A stretch of 64,000 nt of DNA from Asanoa sp040676615 (GTDB lineage: Bacteria; Actinomycetota; Actinomycetes; Mycobacteriales; Micromonosporaceae), in assembly GCF_040676615.1 (NCBI RefSeq), contig NZ_JBFAPI010000017.1:99502-163501 (forward strand), written 5' to 3'. The notes under the pieces are model-generated. The model made no database searches. It was given only the letters and a program-made list of their open reading frames with translations, and was not told the origin of the DNA. A program made the translations under genes and the position numbers. Positions 57,383 through 64,000 of the stretch are shown piece after piece (the stretch's first letter is position 1; each line of letters opens with the position of its first letter).

Positions 57383-59365
57383 GTGACAACACACCGACGA
57401 GCCTGGAGAGCACGGGCCGGTGTGGTCGTAGCGCTGATAGCTGGCGCACTGGTCACAGTATTTCCCAACCCCGCACAAGCGGACGCTCCAACAGTGTCGA
57501 TCGTCAGCTTCTCCAACGGCACCTTGTCACCCGGTCAGAAGGCGACCGTCCGGTTCCAGGTCGTCAACCGCAACCAGGGCGGTGGCCAGCAGACGGCGAC
57601 CATCAGCGTGACGACCAGCTTCGGCGAGTTGAGCTGCACCGACGGTGTCTGCGACAGCGACGAGCAGATCGGCCCCGGCGGCCAGACGTTCGAGGCGGAG
57701 CTGACCGCCGGCAACGTCCCCGACGGGCAGACCAAGTCCGGCCAGGTCATCGTGACCGCCACCATCAACGGCGAGAAGAGCGATCCAGCCACTCGTAATG
57801 TGACGGTCCGTGGCAAGCAGGTGCAGGCGCCGCCGGCGGTGGAGACGGTCAAGTCGATCACCGGCAAGGTCACCAACCAGTCCGACGGCAAGGGCGTGAG
57901 TGGCGCTTACGTCGCTCTCAGTGACGGTGCCGGCAAGCTGCACGAGAGCCTGGCCAACGCCAGCGGCAACTACAGCTTCTCGGGCAGCGCCCAGAACCCG
58001 ATCGCACCCGGCCAGATCACTGTCGGCGCCTCGAAGGACGACAAGCGCAACACCACCACGATCAACGTCGGCGCCGGCCAGAGCAAGAACGGCGTGGTGA
58101 TCCAGCTCCCGCTCGCCGCGGCCGACCCCACGATCAGCGCGACCCCGCTGGTGCCCACCGAGGCGCCCGACGACGAGGTCACCGACGAGGCCACGGCCAG
58201 TGACAGCGCGATCGCCGCGGCACCGGTCGGCAACTCCGACGACGGTGGCGGTTTCGGCAACTGGCTGGTCGTGCTCGGTGGCGGCCTGCTGGTGGCGTTC
58301 GGCGTCGGCGGCATCATCTGGGTGATGCTGCGCCGCAAGGAGACCGACGACCCCGACGGCGACCCCTCGACGACGGGTGTCCGGCCGGCGGTGCCGGTCG
58401 GCGGCGCGGCGGCCTACCGCGGCAACGACGCGACCCGGATCGGCGGGCCCGGCGGCGGCGCTCTGGCCGACGCACCGACGATGCTGCACAGCCGCGCCCC
58501 GATGGACGAGTTCCCCGACCCCTACGGCGCTCCGATGCCGCCGCAGGCACCGACCTACGGTGGCGGCGCGCAGACGCAGCCCGGCTGGGGCGGCGCCGGC
58601 GGCTACGGCGACCAGCCCACCCGGGCCGGCGGCTACGGCGACCAGCCCACCCGGGCCGGCGGCTACGGCGAGCAGACGCAGATGTACAACCCGGCGCCCG
58701 GCTCGGGCGGCGGCTACGGTGCCGGCGGCGGCTACCCCGACGCGCCCGGCTCGGGTAGCGGCGGCTACGGCGCCGCGCCTTCGTCGGGCGGCGGCTTCGG
58801 CGGCCAGCCCGGCGGTGGCGGCTACCCGGCGGCCGGCGGCGGCTACGGCGAGCGCTTCGACGAGCCGACCGGTCGCTACGAGCCCGCGTCCGGTGGCGGC
58901 GGCTACGGCGGCCAGCCCGGCGCCGGCTACCCGCAGCAGGGCGGCGGCTACGGCGGCGGCCAGGGCTACGGCGCCGACGAGCGCGGCTACGGCGCAGCGG
59001 AGCCCAACGGCTACGACCAGGGCGGCAACGGCTACGGCGGCGGCCAGCGTGGCGGCTACGACCAGGGTCGGGGCGGCTACGAGGGCGGCGGCTACGGCGG
59101 CGCACCGACTGCCGGCTACGACCAGGGCCCGCCGGCCGGTGGCTACCCGCAGGGTGGCTACGACCCGGGTCAGGGCGGCGGCTACCCGCAGGGTGGCAAC
59201 GGCTATGACCGGGTGCCGGAGCAGCGGGGCGGTGGCGAATACACCGCGCCCAACGGCTACGGCGAGCGGGGCGACTACTACCCCGACGAGCCCGAGGGCC
59301 GCAGTGCCCGGCACGGCGCCGAGGGCGGCCGCGACCGGCGGCAGCTCGGCTGGCTCGACGACTGA
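57383..59365 (+). CDS. Secreted single-pass membrane protein with Gly/Tyr-rich cytoplasmic tail
   Basis: The protein has 660 residues from GTG 57383, 8 bases after GGAAGG (GTG 57377 is only 2 bases away). Seen: signal peptide to about residue 33 (cleavage after AQA); an Ig-like strand domain (VSIVSFSNGTLSPGQKATVRF); a carboxypeptidase-regulatory-like domain (ITGKVTNQSDGKGVSGAYVALSD); a membrane helix (WLVVLGGGLLVAFGVGGIIWVML, about 300-322) followed by RRK; then a 330-residue low-complexity tail with some 30 GGY/GGYG repeats plus Gln/Pro and short duplications (GGYGDQPTRA twice). The tail lies on the cytoplasmic side by the positive-inside rule. Composition resembles phase-separating disordered domains. 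Function unknown. Confidence 0.82.
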   Translation: MTTHRRAWRARAGVVVALIAGALVTVFPNPAQADAPTVSIVSFSNGTLSPGQKATVRFQVVNRNQGGGQQTATISVTTSFGELSCTDGVCDSDEQIGPGGQTFEAELTAGNVPDGQTKSGQVIVTATINGEKSDPATRNVTVRGKQVQAPPAVETVKSITGKVTNQSDGKGVSGAYVALSDGAGKLHESLANASGNYSFSGSAQNPIAPGQITVGASKDDKRNTTTINVGAGQSKNGVVIQLPLAAADPTISATPLVPTEAPDDEVTDEATASDSAIAAAPVGNSDDGGGFGNWLVVLGGGLLVAFGVGGIIWVMLRRKETDDPDGDPSTTGVRPAVPVGGAAAYRGNDATRIGGPGGGALADAPTMLHSRAPMDEFPDPYGAPMPPQAPTYGGGAQTQPGWGGAGGYGDQPTRAGGYGDQPTRAGGYGEQTQMYNPAPGSGGGYGAGGGYPDAPGSGSGGYGAAPSSGGGFGGQPGGGGYPAAGGGYGERFDEPTGRYEPASGGGGYGGQPGAGYPQQGGGYGGGQGYGADERGYGAAEPNGYDQGGNGYGGGQRGGYDQGRGGYEGGGYGGAPTAGYDQGPPAGGYPQGGYDPGQGGGYPQGGNGYDRVPEQRGGGEYTAPNGYGERGDYYPDEPEGRSARHGAEGGRDRRQLGWLDD

Positions 59366-59378
59366 TCAGAGCAACGAA

Positions 59379-59410
59379 AAAAGGGGGGCCGCGAAGGCGG
59401 CCCCCCTTTT
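59379..59410. terminator. Bidirectional rho-independent terminator
   Basis: A perfect 10-bp GC stem (59383-59392 with 59397-59406) with loop GAAG is flanked by AAAA before and TTTT after, which extend the pairing. It lies between the convergent genes ending at 59365 and 59418. Confidence 0.93.
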
Positions 59411-59417
59411 GTATGGC

Positions 59418-61817
59418 TTACTCGTCGACCGGCAGCGACGCGCCGAACAGGCGGGGCATCGTCGCGGTGTGTGCCGCGCGCAACTCGGCCAGCGGCACCG
59501 CGAACTGGCCGCGGATGTCGAGCGCCTCGTTCTGCCCGTCGGTCACGCCGATCGGGGTCCACGGCACGCCCTTCTCGGCGCACAGCCCGGTGAACGCCCG
59601 CTCGTGACCGCGCGGCACCGCCACGACGGCCCGGCCGGCCGACTCGCTGAAGAGGTAGACGAACGGCATCGACCCGGCCGAGAACTCCTCCGGCAGCGCG
59701 ATCCGGGCACCCACACCGTTGCGCAGGCTGGCCTCGACCAGGGCCTGCGCGAGGCCGCCGTCGGAAACGTCGTGCGCCGCGCTCAGGTGGCCGACCCGCG
59801 AGGCCTCGGCCAGCACCTCGGCCAGGGCCCGCTCGCGGGCCAGGTCGACCTTCGGCGGCACGCCGCCCAGGTGCTCGTGGGCGACCCAGGCCCACTCGGA
59901 GCCGGACAGCTCGTTGGCGGTCTCGCCGAGCAGGAAGATCAGGTCGCCGTCGCCGGTCGCCGGCTTGGTGAAGCCGATCGGCACCCGGTCGGCGACGTTG
60001 TCGATCACGCCGAGCACGCCGACCACCGGCGTCGGGTGGATCGCCGCGGCGCCGGTCTGGTTGTAGAAGCTGACGTTGCCGCCGGTCACCGGGATGCCCA
60101 GCTCGAGGCAGCCGTCGGCCAGACCGCGCACGGCCTCGGCGAACTGCCACATCACGGCCGGGTCTTCGGGCGAGCCGAAGTTGAGGCAGTTGGTCACCGC
60201 GATCGGCTTGGCACCGCTGACGGCGACGTTGCGGTAGCTCTCGGCCAGGGCCAGCTTGGCGCCGTTGTAGGGGTCGAGCCGCGCGAACCGGCCGTTGCCG
60301 TCGACCGAGAGCGCGACGCCGAGGCCGCTGTTCTCGTCGATCCGGACCAGACCCGCGTCTTCCGGCTGGGCCAGCACGGTGTTGCCGAGCACGTAGCGGT
60401 CGAACTGCTCGGTGACCCACGACTTGTCGCAGAGGTTCGGCGAGCCGACCATCTTCAGCAGCGTCGCCTTGAGGTCTTCCGGCGTCGCCGGTCGGGGCAG
60501 CGTCTCGGCCCGGTCGGCCTGCAGCAGGATCAGGTCGGCGGGTTCGCGCATCGGGCGGGCGTAGACCGGGCCGTCGTCGACCAGCGAGGCCGGCGGCACG
60601 TCGACGACCAGGTTGTCGCGCCAGGTGATCCGGAGCCGCCCGGGCAGGCCGCTGACCTCGGACGGGGTGACCTCGCCGATCGCGGTGGCCAGCACGCCCC
60701 ACTTCTCGGCGACGCCGAGCACCTCGTCGAGCTGCTCGGGCTTGACGATCAGCAGCATCCGCTCCTGCGACTCGCTGGCCAGGATCTCGTGCGGCTCCAT
60801 CGACTGCTCACGCAGCGGCACCCGCTCCAGAGCGACGCGCATGCCGGTGCCGGCGGAGGCGGCCGTCTCGGTCAGCGCGCAGGTCAGGCCCGCGCCACCG
60901 AGGTCTTGAATGCCGACGACCAGGTTGGCGTCGTAGAGCTCGAGGCAGGCCTCGATCAGCAGCTTCTCCGTGAACGGGTCGCCGACCTGCACCGACGGCC
61001 GGCGGGCCGCGCTGCCGTCGTCGAAGGTCGCGCTGGCCAGCACCGAGACGCCGCCGATGCCGTCGCGGCCCGTCTTGGCGCCCATCAGCACCACGATGTT
61101 GCCGGGGCCGGCGGCGTCTTTCTTCTGCAGCCGGTCGACCGGCAGCACGCCAAGGCAGAGCGCGTTGACCAGCGGGTTGCCCTGATAGGTCGGGTCGAAG
61201 ACGACCTCGCCGCCGACGTTGGGCAGGCCCAGGGAGTTGCCGTAGCCGCCGATGCCGGCCACCACGCCGGGCAGCACGCGGGCGGTGTCTTCGTGGTCGG
61301 CGGCGCCGAACCGCAGCGGGTCCATCACGGCGACCGGCCGGGCGCCCATCGCGAGGATGTCGCGGACGATGCCGCCGACACCGGTCGCGGCGCCCTGGTA
61401 GGGCTCGACGAAGCTCGGGTGGTTGTGCGACTCGACCTTGAAGGTGACCGCGATCTCGTCGGAGATCTTGATGACGCCGGCGTTTTCGCCGATGCCGGCC
61501 AGCATCCGGTCGCTCGGCGGCGCCTTCTCGCTGAACTGCCGCAGGTGCACCTTGCTCGACTTGTAGGAGCAGTGCTCGCTCCACATGATCGAGTACATCG
61601 CCAGCTCCGACTGGGTCGGCCGGCGGCCCAGGATGCCGCGGATGCGCTCGTATTCGTCGTCGCGGAGCCCCAGCTCGGCGAACGGCTGCAGCTCGCCCGG
61701 GGTGCCGTTGGCCTGCTCGACGGTGTCGGGGCCCTCGTGCGGCTCGTAAGGCGAAACCTGCGCGGGCAAGGACAGCTCCGCTGCCTCGCCGGGCGCGGTG
61801 TCGGACGAAGTTGTCAT
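59418..61817 (-). CDS. purL: Phosphoribosylformylglycinamidine synthase, large subunit
   Basis: The protein has 799 residues, normal for small-type PurL. ATG 61815-61817 overlaps the purQ stop (ATGA). Seen: MYSIMWSEHCSYKSSKVHLR, VTFKVESHNHPSFVEPYQGAATGVGGIVRD, LPNVGGEVVFDPTYQGNPLVN, GIQDLGGAGLTCALTE, and the second-half GGNVSFYNQTG and AHDVSDGGLAQALVEAS. Known: ATP-dependent amidation of FGAR to FGAM, in complex with PurQ (glutaminase) and PurS. Confidence 0.97.
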   Translation of the reverse strand: MTTSSDTAPGEAAELSLPAQVSPYEPHEGPDTVEQANGTPGELQPFAELGLRDDEYERIRGILGRRPTQSELAMYSIMWSEHCSYKSSKVHLRQFSEKAPPSDRMLAGIGENAGVIKISDEIAVTFKVESHNHPSFVEPYQGAATGVGGIVRDILAMGARPVAVMDPLRFGAADHEDTARVLPGVVAGIGGYGNSLGLPNVGGEVVFDPTYQGNPLVNALCLGVLPVDRLQKKDAAGPGNIVVLMGAKTGRDGIGGVSVLASATFDDGSAARRPSVQVGDPFTEKLLIEACLELYDANLVVGIQDLGGAGLTCALTETAASAGTGMRVALERVPLREQSMEPHEILASESQERMLLIVKPEQLDEVLGVAEKWGVLATAIGEVTPSEVSGLPGRLRITWRDNLVVDVPPASLVDDGPVYARPMREPADLILLQADRAETLPRPATPEDLKATLLKMVGSPNLCDKSWVTEQFDRYVLGNTVLAQPEDAGLVRIDENSGLGVALSVDGNGRFARLDPYNGAKLALAESYRNVAVSGAKPIAVTNCLNFGSPEDPAVMWQFAEAVRGLADGCLELGIPVTGGNVSFYNQTGAAAIHPTPVVGVLGVIDNVADRVPIGFTKPATGDGDLIFLLGETANELSGSEWAWVAHEHLGGVPPKVDLARERALAEVLAEASRVGHLSAAHDVSDGGLAQALVEASLRNGVGARIALPEEFSAGSMPFVYLFSESAGRAVVAVPRGHERAFTGLCAEKGVPWTPIGVTDGQNEALDIRGQFAVPLAELRAAHTATMPRLFGASLPVDE

Positions 61818-62497
61818 GCCGAGGCCCCCGCCAAGTGCTTGAGAATCGAGGTGAAGAAGCCCAGACCGTCGAGCGACGGACCGGTGAGTGCCTCGATCGC
61901 GTGCTCGGGGTGGGGCATGAGACCGACGACGTTGCCGGCCTCGTTGCTGACGCCGGCGATGTCGCGCTCGGAGCCGTTGGGGTTGCCGCGCACGTAGGTC
62001 GCCACGATCCGGCCGTTGGCGGCGAGCTCGTCGAGCGTCGCCTGGTCGGCGACGTAGCGGCCCTCGCCGCTCTTGAGCGGCACCAGGATCTCCTGGTCGG
62101 TCTCGAACGAGTTGGTCCACGCGGTGCCACTGGTGCCGACGCGCAGCCACTGGTCGCGGTTGCGGAAGTGCAGGTGGCTGTTGCGGGTGAGGGCACCGGG
62201 GAGCAGGTGTGCCTCGCAGAGGATCTGGAAGCCGTTGCAGATGCCGAGCACCGGCAGCCCGGCCCGGGCCCCGTCGATGATCGACTCCATCACCGGCGCG
62301 AACCGGGCGATCGCACCGGTGCGCAGGTAGTCGCCGTAGGAGAAGCCGCCGGGCAGCACCACGGCGTCGACGCCGTGCAGGTCGCTGTCGCCGTGCCAGA
62401 GGCGCACGGCCTCGCCACCGGCGACGCGGACGGCGCGGGCGGCGTCACCGTCGTCGAGCGAACCCGGGAAGGTCACCACACCGACGCGGGCACTCAC
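61814..62497 (-). CDS. purQ: Phosphoribosylformylglycinamidine synthase, glutamine amidotransferase subunit
   Basis: The protein has 227 residues. Seen: RVGVVTFPGSLDD, AVVLPGGFSYGDYLRTGAIA, the nucleophile elbow VLGICNGFQILCEAHLLPG with catalytic Cys, and LMPHPEHAIEALTG carrying the catalytic His and Glu. Class I amidotransferase that supplies ammonia to PurL. It overlaps purL and purS by 4 bases each. Confidence 0.97.
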   Translation of the reverse strand: MSARVGVVTFPGSLDDGDAARAVRVAGGEAVRLWHGDSDLHGVDAVVLPGGFSYGDYLRTGAIARFAPVMESIIDGARAGLPVLGICNGFQILCEAHLLPGALTRNSHLHFRNRDQWLRVGTSGTAWTNSFETDQEILVPLKSGEGRYVADQATLDELAANGRIVATYVRGNPNGSERDIAGVSNEAGNVVGLMPHPEHAIEALTGPSLDGLGFFTSILKHLAGASA

Positions 62498-62760
62498 GAC
62501 GGATCACCCGCGGCGACCGGCTCCTCGGCAACCTCGTGAATGGTGAAGTCTTCGATCACCGGGTTGGCGAGCAGCTTGTCGGCGATCTCCCGCACCCGAT
62601 CGAGATCGGCTTCGCCGGTGAACTCGATCTCGATGCGGCGACCGATGCGCACGGAGGAGACATCGCTGACCCCTAGCCGTGGCAGCGCGTTGGCGACCGC
62701 TTGGCCCTGAGGATCGAGGATCTCCGGCTTGAGCATGACGTCGACGACGACGCGAGCCAC
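62494..62760 (-). CDS. purS: Phosphoribosylformylglycinamidine synthase, PurS subunit
   Basis: The protein has 88 residues. The GTG at 62758-62760 follows AGGAG by 8 bases; a much longer frame upstream lacks family features. Seen: VVVDVMLKPEILDPQGQAV, VRIGRRIEIEF and VREIADKLLANPVIEDFTI. Known: small dimeric bridging subunit of the PurLQS complex. It is the first gene of purS-purQ-purL. Confidence 0.97.
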   Translation of the reverse strand: MARVVVDVMLKPEILDPQGQAVANALPRLGVSDVSSVRIGRRIEIEFTGEADLDRVREIADKLLANPVIEDFTIHEVAEEPVAAGDPS

Positions 62761-63175
62761 TGGGCACTCCTGACTTTTGTACGCGGTAAGCGCGCCAAGA
62801 CTACCCGGTAGATAGACGCGGACCGGCACCCGCCCAGACCGTGGACAGGCGTCGTGGACAGGCATTACGCGCGTAGTGCCGCAACCGTGGTGCGGACGGC
62901 GAGGACGAGGCGGATCCCGGGCGCCACATATCGGATCACCGACAACTTGGCCCTCTTCCGCAGCCCCGGAGGACCCCAAACAGCGGCTCGGGAGAGCGCC
63001 ACCAGCGCCCGCCAGGAGCCGGCGAAGACCGCGATGGGATCTCGGCCACAAACCCGCCGCCGCCGGCCGGCCATCACCGGGAGGTATGACCTGGATTTGA
63101 TGATTGCGAATACATCGATATCCCAATAGCGTCTCGGGCAGTCCGAACCACCCCCCTCGGATAGGAGCCCAACAG
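62761..63175. other. Intergenic region between purS and secreted protease
   Basis: This gap of 415 bases lies between divergent genes. It contains an 11-bp direct repeat CGTGGACAGGC at 62840-62850 and 62853-62863. The interval 63091-63140 is AT-richer and probably holds the protease promoter. Open frames here are Arg-rich and unsupported. Confidence 0.5.
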
Positions 63176-63868
63176 ATGCGCAAACGCCTCACCCTGGCCG
63201 CGCTCGCCATCGGTCTGACCGGCGCGTTCCTCGTGCCCAGCGCGGCCGGCGCCGCACCCGTCGGCCCGACCGACCCGGCCCAGATCATCGGTGGCAGCAC
63301 GGTCGCGTCGGCGCCGTGGGCCGCGGCCGTGATGAGCAACGGTTCGTTCACCTGCTCGGGCACCATCATCGCGTCGACCTGGGTGCTCACCGCCCGGCAC
63401 TGCATCAGCGGCACCATGTCGGTGCGGGTGGGCAGCGTCAACCGCTCCTCAGGAGGCGTCACCCGCACCGTCAGCGCCACCTACACCCGCAGCGACCTGG
63501 CCCTGATGCGGCTGAGCAGCGCGGTGAGCACCACCTACGTGACGTTGTCCAGCTCCTACCCGCCGGTCAACTCCACCAACACGATCTACGGCTGGGGCAT
63601 GACCTGCTACAGCGGCTGTGACGCCTCGCCGGTCCTGAAGACCGCGAGCGTCCGGGTGACCAGCACCAACGTCACCGACGCCTACGGCGGCCGGGCCATC
63701 CGCAGCACCCGGATCAACGGCAACGCCTGGCGCGGCGACTCCGGCGGCCCGCAGTTCTACAACGGCGCGCAGGTGGGTGTGGCCTCGACGGCCGACGGCG
63801 TCAGCATCCAGAACTACGGCAGCGTCGCCTACAACCGGGCCTGGATCACCTCGACCGCGGGCGTCTGA
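63176..63868 (+). CDS. Secreted trypsin-like serine protease (S1)
   Basis: The protein has 230 residues. ATG 63176 stands downstream of ATAGGAGC. Seen: signal peptide (LTLAALAIGLTGAFLVPSAAG, cleavage near residue 27); a short propeptide with PAQIIGG, where activation would give an IIGG N-terminus; the catalytic triad TARHC (His75), SDLAL (Asp107) and RGDSGGP (Ser189); and Cys pairs at 60/76 and 144/148. Position 183 (ANAW region) before the Ser loop lacks the Asp that gives trypsin specificity, so the preference is uncertain. Extracellular. Confidence 0.92.
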   Translation: MRKRLTLAALAIGLTGAFLVPSAAGAAPVGPTDPAQIIGGSTVASAPWAAAVMSNGSFTCSGTIIASTWVLTARHCISGTMSVRVGSVNRSSGGVTRTVSATYTRSDLALMRLSSAVSTTYVTLSSSYPPVNSTNTIYGWGMTCYSGCDASPVLKTASVRVTSTNVTDAYGGRAIRSTRINGNAWRGDSGGPQFYNGAQVGVASTADGVSIQNYGSVAYNRAWITSTAGV

Positions 63869-63897
63869 CCCCACAGCAACGCTCTCCCACAACCGGC

Positions 63898-64000
63898 GGG
63901 GGGGGGGGGGGCCCCCCCGCCCCCCCCCCCGGGGGGGGGGGGGGCGGGGGGGGGGGGGGGGCGGCCGGCGGGGGGGGGGGGGGGGCGGGCCCGGCGCACC
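63898..64000. other. G/C homopolymer tract at the window end (probable artefact)
   Basis: After the protease stop the sequence turns into long runs of G and C with almost no other bases. There is no biological pattern. It looks like low-quality consensus at a contig end. Confidence 0.8.

Noticed and set aside
62854..63129. 91-codon plus-strand frame between purS and the protease
   Set aside because: Arg/Thr-rich, no ribosome site, ends inside the probable promoter of the protease.
63104..63175. TTG-initiated extension of the trypsin-like protease
   Set aside because: It would bury the signal peptide 24 residues in; ATG 63176 with an upstream AGGAG gives a standard secreted protease.

Overview
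The window is high-GC DNA from a filamentous actinomycete, most likely Micromonosporaceae (Micromonospora, Asanoa or Actinoplanes type). The grounds are the strong GC bias, the many GTG starts and 1 to 11 base stop/start overlaps, bldC, a LitR-type B12 regulator beside carotenoid genes, and the block bldC - conserved gene - valine/leucine dehydrogenase - DUF3073 - purM - purF, which I recall in nearly the same order in Streptomyces. The family assignment is an inference.

Layout. 1-10113: a Tad/Flp-type pilus or secretion locus: a partial prepilin peptidase on the minus strand, then a plus-strand operon of lipoprotein, PKD-like secreted protein, SAF protein, TadZ, TadA, TadB, TadC, a small Flp-like protein, three TadE/G-like proteins and a LysM protein. 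10114-14508: a terminator, a 14-bp minisatellite and miscellaneous genes (DUF1707, membrane protein, ScyD/ScyE-like, crotonase, lipoprotein hydrolase). 14584-28765: an alpha-glucan locus with two large secreted GH87-type alpha-1,3-glucanases, a GH13 alpha-glucosidase, a sugar ABC transporter (two permeases and a binding protein) and a LacI regulator, with one perfect CebR-type operator. 28919-31966: Uma2 protein, flavin oxidoreductase and a frameshifted serine hydrolase. 31957-38287: a carotenoid and photoprotection cluster (phr, crtB / crtE, crtI, idi, litR). 38390-41169: polysaccharide deacetylase, tRNA-Glu, tRNA-Asp, tRNA-Phe, tRNA-Sec (selC) and selA. 41219-42787: two Asp-rich calcium-loop-repeat proteins flanking a 36-bp near-palindrome and an array of degenerate 62-bp repeats. 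42842-49297: a substrate-binding protein whose two halves are in swapped order (apparent circular permutation), then a thioesterase, small proteins, a PrsW-type protease and a methyltransferase. 49411-62760: bldC and the purine region (purM, purF, SCP-like gene, purL, purQ, purS). Inserted between the DUF3073 gene and purM is a minimal RiPP locus: a radical SAM/SPASM maturase and a 79-residue precursor whose tail is a ladder of aromatic triplets. 63176-63868: a secreted trypsin-like protease. From about 63898 the sequence is G/C homopolymer, probably an artefact at a contig end.

How the parts work together. The glucan locus reads as one pathway: secreted enzymes cut alpha-1,3-glucan (for example from fungal walls), the ABC transporter imports the oligosaccharides, and the cytoplasmic glucosidase hydrolyses them under LacI control. 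The crt/phr/litR set is a light-response module. The two most unusual items are the two-gene cyclophane-type RiPP locus at 52478-53822 and the permuted binding protein at 42842-44185.
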